The notes beneath the pieces were generated by a model that worked only from the letters and a program-made list of their open reading frames with translations, was not told where the DNA came from and did no database searches. Positions 1 through 6,993 of a stretch of 15,137 nucleotides of DNA are shown here, in pieces. Made by a program: the position numbers and the translations under genes. The DNA comes from JACQFZ01 sp036396275 (GTDB lineage: Bacteria > Pseudomonadota > Gammaproteobacteria > Acidiferrobacterales > Sulfurifustaceae): the NCBI GenBank assembly GCA_036396275.1, contig DASWLD010000038.1:1-15137 (forward strand). The letters are read 5' to 3'. Within the stretch, counting starts at the first letter, position 1. Every line of letters begins with the position of its first letter.

Positions 1-1206
1 CTTCGCGTCATGACACTCGAAAGAAATCTTCGTTGCAGCGGCCGCATCGCGCTCGCGTTGAATCGGATTGTCGGTGGCGCCGGCGGGTTCACCGACGTCG
101 GTCCCGCTCACGATCCGCATTCCGGTACTCCGATTCGCATCTTGCGCGCGCACAACGAACAACAGGAAGCCGAAGGGATCGTCGCCGCGCTGACCGCGCA
201 CCAGGCGCTGACGGGCACGGACTATCAAAACTATGCCATCCTGTTTCGGCATCCCGAGCAAGCGCCCCCGATCGAGCGCGCGCTTCGCGTCGCGCGCGTT
301 CCTTATTACCTGCGCGGGGCGACCTCGTTTTTCGCGCAGCCGGAAATCCGCGACTTGTGGGCGTACCTGCGGGTGTTATCCAATCCGTCCGACGACGACG
401 CTTTCCTTCGCACGCTCAATACGCCGAGACGCGACATCGATCACGCCACGATCGATCGCCTCGTGCGGTTTGCCGCCGGCCGGGGCCGGCCGTTGCTTGA
501 ATGCGCGCTGGAGCCCGAGTTCACGAACTCCCTGGCGGCGGAACCGGCGCAGGCGCTGCGCACCAGTCTGGACGTGCTCGCCCGCTTGATCGAGCGCGCC
601 GTCGGCGCCGATGACCCAGCCGCACTGGCGCAGGATTTATTGACCCAACTGCGCTACCTCGACTGGCTGCGCGACACCAGTAACGACGCCAAAATCGCCG
701 CGCAGCGCATGAACAATGTTTCGCGCGTGATCGACCTGCTCCAGCGTGAAGCGCGAAACGACCCGGGAGCGGGTTTACGCGCGATCTTCCCGCGCCTGCA
801 ACTGTTCGCGATTCTCGGCGGCATCGAAGACGATCCGGCCTGCGACGGCGTCGCGCTGCTTACGTTCACCGCCGCGCGCGGCACGGAATTCGCGCAGGTT
901 TATCTCGTCGGCTTCGAGGAAGCACTGCTGCCGGCCGTGGAAGCCGGCCCCGAGATCGACGCGTTCAGCGAGCGCCATCTCGCGTATCTCATGATCAGCC
1001 GCGCACGCGACGCAATTACGCTCACCATCGCCGAACAACGGCGGCTTGCCGGATCGATCCACGCCCCGCGTGCCAGCCGGTTTCTGAGCGATCTTCCGCC
1101 GCACGATTTGCAATGGGTCAACGTCGACGTCGGACACGCGTTCGCGGAAAAATCCCTGGCCAATTCCACTACTTACGTCGACCGCGGCAATCGCCATAAC
1201 CGCTAG
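1..1206 (+). CDS. rep: Rep-like superfamily 1A DNA helicase, C-terminal ~400 residues (5' truncated by window edge)
   Basis: The reading frame is open from base 1, so the gene starts outside the window. The visible part follows E. coli Rep domain 1B/2A/2B closely: a TSFFAQPEIRDLWAYLRVL block (nt ~322-381), NTPRRDI, motif V at nt 856-891 (LLTFTAARGTEF), YLVGFEEALLP, motif VI around nt 967-1002 (FSERHLAYLMISRA) and a final SRFLSDLP. Rep unwinds DNA 3'-5' and clears proteins ahead of replication forks. Several signature positions differ from the Rep consensus: motif IV reads LERNLRC instead of LEQNYRS, motif V has TAARGTEF instead of HASKGLEF, and motif VI has YLMISRA instead of YVGITRA. The arginine of motif VI is kept. 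It may be a divergent Rep paralogue with reduced activity. Walker A and B lie outside the window and cannot be judged. Family assignment is firm; activity is uncertain. Confidence 0.85.
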   Translation, partial: LRVMTLERNLRCSGRIALALNRIVGGAGGFTDVGPAHDPHSGTPIRILRAHNEQQEAEGIVAALTAHQALTGTDYQNYAILFRHPEQAPPIERALRVARVPYYLRGATSFFAQPEIRDLWAYLRVLSNPSDDDAFLRTLNTPRRDIDHATIDRLVRFAAGRGRPLLECALEPEFTNSLAAEPAQALRTSLDVLARLIERAVGADDPAALAQDLLTQLRYLDWLRDTSNDAKIAAQRMNNVSRVIDLLQREARNDPGAGLRAIFPRLQLFAILGGIEDDPACDGVALLTFTAARGTEFAQVYLVGFEEALLPAVEAGPEIDAFSERHLAYLMISRARDAITLTIAEQRRLAGSIHAPRASRFLSDLPPHDLQWVNVDVGHAFAEKSLANSTTYVDRGNRHNR

Positions 1207-1209
1207 TCG

Positions 1210-1242
1210 GCGTCCGGGCGGTTGCGGCGACCGCCCGGACGC
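1210..1242 (+). terminator. Strong hairpin just after the helicase stop codon
   Basis: Perfect 13-bp inverted repeat (arms 1210-1222 and 1230-1242, arm GCGTCCGGGCGGT) with a 7-nt loop, starting 3 nt after the TAG at 1204-1206. There is no T-tract behind it, so it is either a weak intrinsic terminator or a 3' end-protecting structure. Confidence 0.55.
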
Positions 1243-1352
1243 GCGATCATACGTGCCGTAGTTTGATAAATATAACCATCGGCGCGGCACGCGATATGCC
1301 GTCGTCCCCCACCGCTAGTTGCAGGATCGCCACAAGAACTGGAGACAAAGGT

Positions 1353-2078
1353 ATGCCGGGCGAGTCGACGGCAACATCCGATGTGCATGAGTATTACCCG
1401 GCACATCTGACGTCGGAAACATTTGAGTCGATCTATAACACGATCGTCGGCCTCAAATTTCCGATGGAGGTCGCGCGCGTCCTGGAACTGCGCTACCTCA
1501 TCAATCACACGGTGGACGCTTACGCGGAGCCGTTGCCCACGCCCGACTACCGCGAGTTTCGCGACGCGCTGCAAACGGTGATCGACGGCGTCGGCATCGA
1601 CAACAAGCGCCACAGCGAGCGGCTGCTGCGCATACTGTCCATGATGCGCGAACTGCACTATGTCTACAGCATCAAGACCCGCGACACCGAGAACGCGCTG
1701 CGCGCCGAAATGACCGACAACCGACAGCGTCGCCAACGCGGCGTTCGCTACGCCCTCGGACTCACGTTGGCCGCGATCTTATGCGCCATTTTATGGCTTG
1801 GATTGCCGGCGCTCGATTGGCCGATCAAGGTATTGACCGCCGCCTTCGCACTGGGCGCATGGTTATACTTGCGAACCCTCCCCGCGCTCGACCGCGCGCT
1901 CGCCGAACTGGAAAAGCGCATGAGCCTGCTACAGCGCCACCGCGTCCGTTCGATCCACTGGCGCCTGCTCGCGCAAAAGCTTTCGCTCTTGCTTGGTTTC
2001 AAACGCAGCAGCGAAGTCGAAGTGTTCATCATCGATACCGAGCAGCACGATTATTCGCCGTCGCACTTGCGGCATTAA
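1353..2078 (+). CDS. Uncharacterised protein with a central two-TM hairpin
   Basis: A 241-residue protein not assigned to a family. The ATG at 1353 is chosen because GGAG sits at 1341-1344, eight bases ahead. The frame is open back to an ATG at 1263, but that start lacks a ribosome site. Residues 1-130 are soluble, charged and mainly helical. Two hydrophobic segments follow at about 133-151 and 157-175, separated by a short loop (LPALDWP). A basic, leucine-rich helix (about 178-215) and a short tail (EVEVFIIDTEQHDY) complete it. There is no signal peptide. The layout suggests an inner-membrane protein with both large domains on the same side, probably the cytoplasm. The helicase upstream is separated by a strong hairpin, so this gene probably has its own promoter. 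Function unknown. Confidence 0.75.
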   Translation: MPGESTATSDVHEYYPAHLTSETFESIYNTIVGLKFPMEVARVLELRYLINHTVDAYAEPLPTPDYREFRDALQTVIDGVGIDNKRHSERLLRILSMMRELHYVYSIKTRDTENALRAEMTDNRQRRQRGVRYALGLTLAAILCAILWLGLPALDWPIKVLTAAFALGAWLYLRTLPALDRALAELEKRMSLLQRHRVRSIHWRLLAQKLSLLLGFKRSSEVEVFIIDTEQHDYSPSHLRH

Positions 2079-2102
2079 GATGGATCGCGCTACGCGCGAT
2101 CA

Positions 2103-2197
2103 GTCGAAGTAAGAATCATACTTGTGGGTGGTTGACCCACCGCAAGTGACTTTCTCTTGCTTGCCCAAGAGAAAGTCACCAAAGAGAAGGGCACCCC
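2103..2197 (+). repeat. Left terminal inverted repeat of the 2083-2687 element
   Basis: The core 2121-2163 begins CTTGTGGGTGGTTGACCCAC and ends in TTTCTCTTGCTTG. It pairs with 2606-2648 with a single mismatch (position 2141). The inner part 2164-2197 pairs with 2572-2605 at 28 of 34 positions. The outer part 2103-2120 pairs with 2649-2666 allowing one indel. Confidence 0.9.
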
Positions 2198-2242
2198 GGT
2201 CGCTGCGCCCGCGCAGCATCAGCGCGGGTGCCCTGCGCTCCT

Positions 2243-2336
2243 CGCCAACGCCGAGCGCGAGCCGAACTCGCCGGCGGATGAAAAGCACATCCGCTCGGGC
2301 TCAAACATCGTCTCGCGAATTCCCTCGGCGTTGGCG
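2243..2336. repeat. Internal hairpin domain A of the palindromic element
   Basis: Nested inverted repeats: CGCCAACGCCGAG at 2243-2255 with its exact reverse complement at 2324-2336; CGCGAG at 2256-2261 with CTCGCG at 2312-2317; and a terminal stem GCGGATG (2274-2280) with CATCCGC (2288-2294) around a 7-nt loop. Together they would fold into one long interrupted stem. Confidence 0.8.
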
Positions 2337-2447
2337 GCGGTGCTCGGCTTGCTCTACGGGGGGATTGAACAGCAACCACCCACGGAGCCTGAGATCGAGT
2401 TGGTTTTCTGTTGGGTCCCCGTATGGCGCGTGGCTGAGCATCGCAGA

Positions 2448-2541
2448 GCGTTGGGGTGAGCCCGTCAGGGGAGCGGGCTGGGATGCCCGCTCCCGATCTA
2501 CAGTACAGGGATGTGCTGTAGATCGGCGAGGGCCCCAACGC
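2448..2541. repeat. Internal hairpin domain B of the palindromic element
   Basis: GCGTTGGGG at 2448-2456 pairs exactly with 2533-2541, enclosing two perfect hairpins: a 10-bp stem GGGAGCGGGC (2469-2478 with 2485-2494, 6-nt loop) and a 9-bp stem GATCTACAG (2495-2503 with 2516-2524, 12-nt loop). The two inner stems abut, giving a three-way-junction-like layout. Confidence 0.8.
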
Positions 2542-2571
2542 CGAGAAGCGCAAGACACGTTTGCGCCATTC

Positions 2572-2666
2572 GGAGTGTCCTTCTCTTTGGGTACTTTCGC
2601 TTGGACAAGCAAGAGAAAGTCACTTGCCGTGGGTCAACCACCCACAAGCTTTGATTCTTACTCGAC
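2572..2666 (-). repeat. Right terminal inverted repeat of the 2083-2687 element
   Basis: Inverted partner of the repeat at 2103-2197. The core 2606-2648 ends in CAACCACCCACAAG. An 11-nt piece of this core, CAACCACCCAC, recurs inside the element at 2373-2383, which suggests an internal duplication or an older, shortened arm. Confidence 0.9.
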
Positions 2667-2689
2667 GATCGCCCGAAGGGCGCTCGACC

Positions 2690-3586
2690 CTACCCCCTCG
2701 GATGGTGCCGCGCATGCAACTCCTGTAACCGCGCACGCGCCACATGCGTGTAAATCTGCGTCGTCGACAAGTCCGCATGGCCAAGCAGCATCTGTACCGC
2801 GCGTAGGTCGGCGCCGTGATTGAGCAAATGCGTCGCGAACGCATGACGCAGTGTATGCGGCGACAGTGGGACACGAATACCCGCTCGGCGTGCGTAGCGC
2901 TTGAGGTTGTACCAAAACGCCTGTCGCGTCATCGCGCCGCCGCGCGCCGTCACGAAAACCGAATCCGTCGAGTGCTTCCGGAGAAGGCTCGCGCGCGCCT
3001 CGCGCTGATAACGGCTCAGCCACTCGATCGCTTCTTCGCCGAGCGGAACGAGCCGCTCCTTGTTTCCCTTTCCGATAACGCGAATGACACCCTGAACCAC
3101 GCCGACCTGACCAAGGGTGAGCCCAACCAGCTCGGACACGCGCATGCCGGTGGCGTACAGCGTTTCCAGCATGGCACGGTCGCGCAGCCCGAGCGCGGTC
3201 GCGGTGTCCGGGGCCGCCAGCAGCTGCTCGACCTGCGATTCCGTGAGCGACCGCGGGAGGCCACGCGCCAGCTTCGGTGAATCGACGAGCGCGGTCGGAT
3301 CGCGCTCGATACGCCGTTCCCGCAGCAAGTAGCGATAGAAGCGACGCAGCGTCGAGAGCAGACGCGCCGCGGTGCTGGCGCGTGCGCGCGATCGGTAGCG
3401 ATGCGCGAGATAACCGCCGACCTCCGCACGCGTGACTTGCAGCAAACTTCGCCGGTTCGCGCGCAGATATCGGCTAAACCGGATCAGGTCGCTACGATAG
3501 GCGGAGATGGTGTGGGGGCTCAAGCCGTGCTCGAGCCAAAGCGCGTCGCAAAAACGGTCGATCAAGTCGTCAGTCGCGTTGCTCAT
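2690..3586 (-). CDS. xerD: Site-specific tyrosine recombinase XerD
   Basis: 298 residues, the usual XerD length. With XerC it resolves chromosome dimers at dif during division and works under FtsK control in the cytoplasm. The N-terminal SAM-like core-binding domain spans about 5-90 (LEHGLSPHTISAYRSDL). The catalytic domain follows with all six residues at the E. coli positions or within one: R149 in TGMRVSEL, K173 in GKGNKERLVPL, H244 and R247 in SPHTLRHAFATHLL, H270 in LLGHADLSTTQIYTH and Y279. The start ATG lies inside the end of the upstream ogt-like gene (17-nt overlap), which implies translational coupling. It is last in the rpsP operon; the rplS-xerD neighbourhood is common in gammaproteobacteria. 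XerC is the alternative, but the context and the AxxLLSTLRRFYRYLLRE and SLTESQVEQLLAAP blocks favour XerD. Confidence 0.95.
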   Translation of the reverse strand: MSNATDDLIDRFCDALWLEHGLSPHTISAYRSDLIRFSRYLRANRRSLLQVTRAEVGGYLAHRYRSRARASTAARLLSTLRRFYRYLLRERRIERDPTALVDSPKLARGLPRSLTESQVEQLLAAPDTATALGLRDRAMLETLYATGMRVSELVGLTLGQVGVVQGVIRVIGKGNKERLVPLGEEAIEWLSRYQREARASLLRKHSTDSVFVTARGGAMTRQAFWYNLKRYARRAGIRVPLSPHTLRHAFATHLLNHGADLRAVQMLLGHADLSTTQIYTHVARARLQELHARHHPRG

Positions 3587-4049
3587 GCGCGAGCAACCAG
3601 CGCTTGATGTCGAGCGCCGATCCGGATTGCCGCCCCATAAAACCGCCGAGGCCGCCGGTGCTCACGACGCGGTGACACGGCACCACGATCGGGATCGGGT
3701 TGCGACGGCAGGCGCCGCCGACGGCGCGTGCGGAACTCTTGAGGCGCCCGGCGAGATCGCCGTAGCTTCGTACTTCGCCCGCCGGAATTCGCGTCAGCGC
3801 GCGCCAGACACGGCGTTGATGCGCCGACCCTGGGAGCCGTACCGGCACGCGCGGAGCATGTCGCGAGTCGGCGAAGTAGGCGCGCAGTTCCCGACACACA
3901 CGGCGCGCGAACGCGCTCGTGGGCGATCGCAGCGGTACCCTTGCCGACACGAAATCGATGGCGAGGAGGCGATCGCCGCCGGTGCGAATGCCGAGGCGGC
4001 TGAACGGCGCCGCGATCACCGCGTCGTAGGCGTCGGTCCGGCGAGCCAT
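3570..4049 (-). CDS. ogt: Methylated-DNA--[protein]-cysteine S-methyltransferase (Ogt/Ada-C type)
   Basis: A 159-residue suicide DNA-repair protein that moves the alkyl group from O6-alkylguanine to its own cysteine. The active site is VVPCHRVV with C125. The arginine-finger helix is ARAVGGACRRNPIP (R108, N117). The helix-turn-helix begins with the recognisable WRALTRIPAGEVRSYGDLA block, and IKRWLLAHE at the end supplies the conserved glutamate (E156). The start at 4049 gives MARRTDAYDAV and a normal N-terminal domain. An upstream in-frame ATG at 4244 would add 65 arginine-rich residues that are only the antisense-frame shadow of the neighbouring gene. It overlaps the helical-repeat gene upstream by 34 nt and xerD downstream by 17 nt, so it is translated as part of that operon. 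No strong ribosome site precedes the ATG, in keeping with coupling. There is no Ada-type regulatory domain, so induction is unlikely. Confidence 0.93.
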   Translation of the reverse strand: MARRTDAYDAVIAAPFSRLGIRTGGDRLLAIDFVSARVPLRSPTSAFARRVCRELRAYFADSRHAPRVPVRLPGSAHQRRVWRALTRIPAGEVRSYGDLAGRLKSSARAVGGACRRNPIPIVVPCHRVVSTGGLGGFMGRQSGSALDIKRWLLAHEQRD

Positions 4050-5782
4050 AGGCGTTCGATGTTTTGCTCGATGAGGACACGTTGGTCCGGATCGGGGGTT
4101 TCCGCGAGCAATCCCTTGTAGACGGCTTCGGCGTCTTTCCTCATGCCGCCCTTGGCCAACGCTTCCGCCGCGCGAAAGCGCGCGGCCTGGCCCCAGCGAT
4201 CGGCGCCGTCGTTGCCGTCGAATCGGGCGGAGCGTAAGTACCATTCGGCCGCATCGCCGAAACGCTTCAGCGCCGCCGCCGACTGCGCCTTCCAGTACAG
4301 CAATTCACGATGCATGCGCGGATTATCCACGCGCGTATTAACCGAATCCAGCAACCGCAATGCCTCGCCGTGCTTGTCGATCGCCTGCAGATCGAACACC
4401 ACCTGCAAGTAGCGGCGGGCAAAGTCGTCGGTGAAGTTCTCCTCCGTGACCAAGCCGTCGAGCAGCTCGATCGCGGTGTCCACCTCGCCTCCGAACAGCA
4501 GCAGGCGCGCGCGTCGCAGACGCCATTCGTGCTCATCGGTATCCGGCGGCGGTGCCTCGAGGTCGCGCGCGTACCGCGCCGCGGCCGGCAAATCGCGGCG
4601 CCCAAGGGCCTCGGTCATCAGGGCGCGGCGCACCGCATCCGGCGCGTCTGCGAGCGCGACGCGCGCCGACTGCGCGTACAGCGCGCGCGTCACCGCATCG
4701 AGCTTGCGCTCGGACAACGACGCGACCAGGCGCTCGTGCGCGAGCGCGCGCAGCTTCGCCGTGTTCGCCTCGATGGCGTTCCAGGCGTAGAGCGCGCGCG
4801 ACGCGTAAGGGTCGAGCTTGCGCCGGCGATCGGCGCGCGCGATCGACGCCGGACCGAGCGACAAATCATCGGTGCGCGCGATATCGCGCGCCAGCGCGAA
4901 ATAGGCGGACCAGAGATCGTCCGGCGTGGTCGGAAACAGCCCGCTTGCCGGCAGCGGATCGAGGCGAAACGCCTGTTCCAGGGAATTCACGCGCCGCGTC
5001 AACTGACCGGCCTGGCCGGCGGCGTCCGCGCGCGCCAACCACGCGATGCGCTGAAGACTTGGACGATCCTTGAACTTTCGGGTGAGCACCGCCAATTCGC
5101 GCACCACGTCTTCCGGCGCGTAAGACCCCAATCGTTTCGCCGCGATCAATCGCCACAACGCCGCTTCCGGGGATTTCAAACCGATGATCGACTCGAACGC
5201 GTCGCGGTAACGGCCGCCGCGCACCAACAGCTCGGCGTGCAGCACGCGGGTGTCTTTGTCCGCGCGCACAGGTTCGAACACGGCGAGTGCGTCCGCGAGC
5301 TCATCGGCGTCGGCGTACGCACTCACCAGCCGCAGGCGCCACGACTTCACGACCGCGGCATCGCCAACCTTCGAGTACTGCTCCAGCGCCGTTCGCGCCC
5401 GCGCCAAATCGCGCGCCGCAAGCGCGGCGTCGAGCAGTTGCTCCAGCGCGAACCGGCGAAACTCCTCCGGCGTTTCCGCCGGTAACCGGGCGACGCGTTC
5501 GGACAATGCCGCCACGTCGGCAAGGTGGCGGTACACCCGCAGACGTCGACGCTCCAAATCCTCCCATTGCGCCGACACGGCTTCTTCCTGCGCGGTTTCG
5601 ATCGCGCGCAGCGCGAGATGCCACGCCTGGCTCGCTACCAACGCGTCGATCGGGTCGAGGGTTTGTGCGGTGAAAGCATCCGGCGCGGCGACGGCGCCGG
5701 TAACGAGAACGGACCAGCCGAGAACGAGCCGGCGCGCCAACCGACCGAGGCGCGCCAATACCCGAATCGCGCTCGCCGACAT
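4016..5782 (-). CDS. Secreted/periplasmic TPR-like helical-repeat protein
   Basis: 588 residues. The N-terminus has an arginine-rich stretch, a hydrophobic core LVLGWSVLVTGAVAA and an APDA cleavage-like site near residues 33-35, so the protein is probably exported. The rest is a run of amphipathic helix pairs rich in alanine, leucine and arginine, as in TPR/Sel1 solenoids. Clear TPR-like units include RRARLLLFGGEVDTAIELLDGL, ALKRFGDAAEWYLRSAR and AEALAKGGMRKDAEAVYKGLL towards the C-terminus. No catalytic motif was found. It starts 18 nt after the rplS stop and overlaps ogt by 34 nt, so it is a member of the ribosomal operon inserted between rplS and xerD. A role as periplasmic scaffold or assembly factor is inference only. 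The ATG at 5782 lacks a good ribosome site; a later start would shorten the basic region but keep the hydrophobic core. Confidence 0.8.
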   Translation of the reverse strand: MSASAIRVLARLGRLARRLVLGWSVLVTGAVAAPDAFTAQTLDPIDALVASQAWHLALRAIETAQEEAVSAQWEDLERRRLRVYRHLADVAALSERVARLPAETPEEFRRFALEQLLDAALAARDLARARTALEQYSKVGDAAVVKSWRLRLVSAYADADELADALAVFEPVRADKDTRVLHAELLVRGGRYRDAFESIIGLKSPEAALWRLIAAKRLGSYAPEDVVRELAVLTRKFKDRPSLQRIAWLARADAAGQAGQLTRRVNSLEQAFRLDPLPASGLFPTTPDDLWSAYFALARDIARTDDLSLGPASIARADRRRKLDPYASRALYAWNAIEANTAKLRALAHERLVASLSERKLDAVTRALYAQSARVALADAPDAVRRALMTEALGRRDLPAAARYARDLEAPPPDTDEHEWRLRRARLLLFGGEVDTAIELLDGLVTEENFTDDFARRYLQVVFDLQAIDKHGEALRLLDSVNTRVDNPRMHRELLYWKAQSAAALKRFGDAAEWYLRSARFDGNDGADRWGQAARFRAAEALAKGGMRKDAEAVYKGLLAETPDPDQRVLIEQNIERLWLAGPTPTTR

Positions 5783-5800
5783 GCGCCGGTGTGACTCGGC

Positions 5801-6145
5801 TTACACCTTCTCGCGAATACGCGCCGCCTTTCCGGCGAGATCGCGCAAGTAGTAAAGCTTCGAGCGGCGTACGTCGCCTTTGCGCTTGACCTCGATCTTG
5901 GCGATGCTCGGACTGTACAGCGGAAACACGCGCTCCACGCCCTCGCCATAGGAGACTTTGCGTACCGAAAACGACGAGTTGAAGCCGCGATTGCGCCGCG
6001 CGATCACGAGACCTTCGAACGCTTGCAGTCGCTCGCGCTCACCTTCCTGCACGCGGATGTGAACCGCCACGGTATCGCCGGGGCCGAAGTCGGGAACGTC
6101 GCGCGTCATCTGGCGCGCCTCGATTTCTTGCAGAATCTTGCTCAT
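5801..6145 (-). CDS. rplS: 50S ribosomal protein L19
   Basis: 114 residues, typical for L19, which sits at the 30S-50S interface. Family blocks are complete: DVPDFGPGDTVAVHIRVQEG, RLQAFEGLVIARRNRG, FSVRKVSYGEGVERVFPLYSP and VKRKGDVRRSKLYYLRDLAGKAARI. The start is taken at the ATG at 6145 (MSKILQEIE) because GGAG lies 9 nt ahead. An in-frame ATG five codons upstream is actually part of that ribosome site region. It follows trmD after 68 nt containing a stable hairpin and precedes the helical-repeat gene by 18 nt. This is the standard rpsP-rimM-trmD-rplS order. Confidence 0.98.
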   Translation of the reverse strand: MSKILQEIEARQMTRDVPDFGPGDTVAVHIRVQEGERERLQAFEGLVIARRNRGFNSSFSVRKVSYGEGVERVFPLYSPSIAKIEVKRKGDVRRSKLYYLRDLAGKAARIREKV

Positions 6146-6174
6146 CGCACATTGCTCCATTCTTGTTCAACCGC

Positions 6175-6193
6175 TCGTGCCGAAACGGCACGA
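6175..6193 (-). promoter_or_regulatory. Intercistronic hairpin between trmD and rplS
   Basis: A perfect 8-bp stem (arms 6175-6182 and 6186-6193, TCGTGCCG with CGGCACGA) with a 3-nt loop lies in the 68-nt spacer before the rplS ribosome site. It could protect the rplS mRNA or decouple its translation from trmD, consistent with the known unequal output of this operon in E. coli. The functional role is inferred. Confidence 0.5.
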
Positions 6194-6213
6194 ACCACCG
6201 CCCACGTCGCGCG

Positions 6214-6972
6214 TCAGCTCGATCGGGCGTCGCCCGGAGCGAACTCGTCTTGAAATTCCGACAACAATCGCCGCTCTTCATCGCTCAACACGACCCGCTC
6301 CAACAGTTCGGGACGCCGCAACCACGTGCGCCCGAGCGCTTGCCTCAAGCGCCAGCGTCGGATGCGTTCGTGGTCGCCCGAGAGCAGCACCTCCGGCACC
6401 GCCTGACCGGCATAGGTCTCGGGGCGGGTGTAGTGCGGACAGTCGAGCAGTCCGTGCGCAAACGAATCCTGCGCCGCCGAGTTCTCATCGCCCAGCGCCC
6501 CCGGCAACTGGCGCACGACCGCGTCGATCAGCACCATCGCCGGCAATTCGCCGCCGGACAACACGTAGTCGCCGATGGACCACTCCTCGTCGACCTCTGC
6601 GGCCAACACGCGCTCGTCCATGCCCTCGTAGCGCCCGGCAAGCAGAATCAGCCGGGGGCGCGCGGTGAACTCCATGACCGCCGCATGATCCAGTCGCCGC
6701 CCCTGCGGCGAAAGATACAACACCCGCGCCGCCGCCGGCGCATCCGCCCGTGCCGCCGCAATCGCGCGCGCCAGCGGCTCCGGTCGCATCACCATTCCCG
6801 GACCGCCGCCGTACGGTCGGTCGTCGACCGAGCGATGCTTGTCCTCGGTGTAATCGCGCGGATCCCAGAGCCGCAACGTCAGCAGCCCCGAACGAACCGC
6901 GCGGCCGGTGATCCCGAACTCGGCGACCGCCTGGAACATCGGCGGGAAAATACTGATTACATCTATCCGCAT
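6214..6972 (-). CDS. trmD: tRNA (guanine-N1-)-methyltransferase TrmD
   Basis: 252 residues, like E. coli TrmD (255). It methylates G37 at N1 in tRNAs with a G at position 36, using S-adenosylmethionine, and so prevents +1 frameshifting. The SPOUT trefoil-knot blocks are complete: DDRPYGGGPGMVM (about 50-62), LLAGRYEGMDERV (110-122) and SIGDYVLSGGELPAMVLIDA (132-151). The catalytic pair falls exactly at the E. coli numbers, R154 and D169 (in DSFAHGLL). YTRP and VPEVLLSGDHERIRRWR follow before the C-terminal tRNA-binding helices. It starts 21 nt after the rimM stop. An essential, well-conserved gene; nothing odd in the sequence. Confidence 0.98.
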   Translation of the reverse strand: MRIDVISIFPPMFQAVAEFGITGRAVRSGLLTLRLWDPRDYTEDKHRSVDDRPYGGGPGMVMRPEPLARAIAAARADAPAAARVLYLSPQGRRLDHAAVMEFTARPRLILLAGRYEGMDERVLAAEVDEEWSIGDYVLSGGELPAMVLIDAVVRQLPGALGDENSAAQDSFAHGLLDCPHYTRPETYAGQAVPEVLLSGDHERIRRWRLRQALGRTWLRRPELLERVVLSDEERRLLSEFQDEFAPGDARSS

Positions 6973-6993
6973 CCGCCTCGTCCCGAACCGCCT

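Larger units (their letters stand above)
2083..2687. repeat. ~605-bp non-coding element with long terminal inverted repeats and nested stems
   Basis: This element fills the gap between two convergent genes (stops at 2078 and 2690). Its two ends are inverted copies: 2121-2163 against 2606-2648 match at 42 of 43 positions. The similarity continues inward (2164-2197 against 2572-2605, 28 of 34) and, with a small indel, outward to 2103 and 2666. Each end is capped by a short hairpin: GATCGCGC-tac-GCGCGATC at 2083-2101 and a near-perfect GATCGCCC-gaa-GGGCGCTC at 2669-2687. The interior has further perfect inverted repeats (see separate entries). Open frames through it are low-complexity and not protein-like. 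Similar CTTTCTCTTGCTTG-rich intergenic sequences are recalled from Xanthomonadaceae genomes, where they are often mis-annotated as short proteins; that comparison is from memory. It could be a MITE-like non-autonomous element or a structured RNA/bidirectional terminator. No transposase or clear target duplication was seen. Confidence 0.8.

Noticed and set aside
1263..1352. Earlier start of the two-TM protein at 1263
   Set aside because: No ribosome site there, whereas the ATG at 1353 has GGAG at the right distance.
2083..2687. CRISPR array or insertion sequence
   Set aside because: No regularly spaced direct repeats, and no transposase frame; the structure is inverted rather than direct.
2122..2823. 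233-residue and shorter open frames across the inverted-repeat element
   Set aside because: They pass through hairpin arms and run into the antisense of xerD; composition is low-complexity. Better explained as repeat DNA without coding function.
4310..5485. 391-residue open frame on the plus strand
   Set aside because: Antisense to the helical-repeat gene; composition is arginine-rich and no domain or ribosome site is present.
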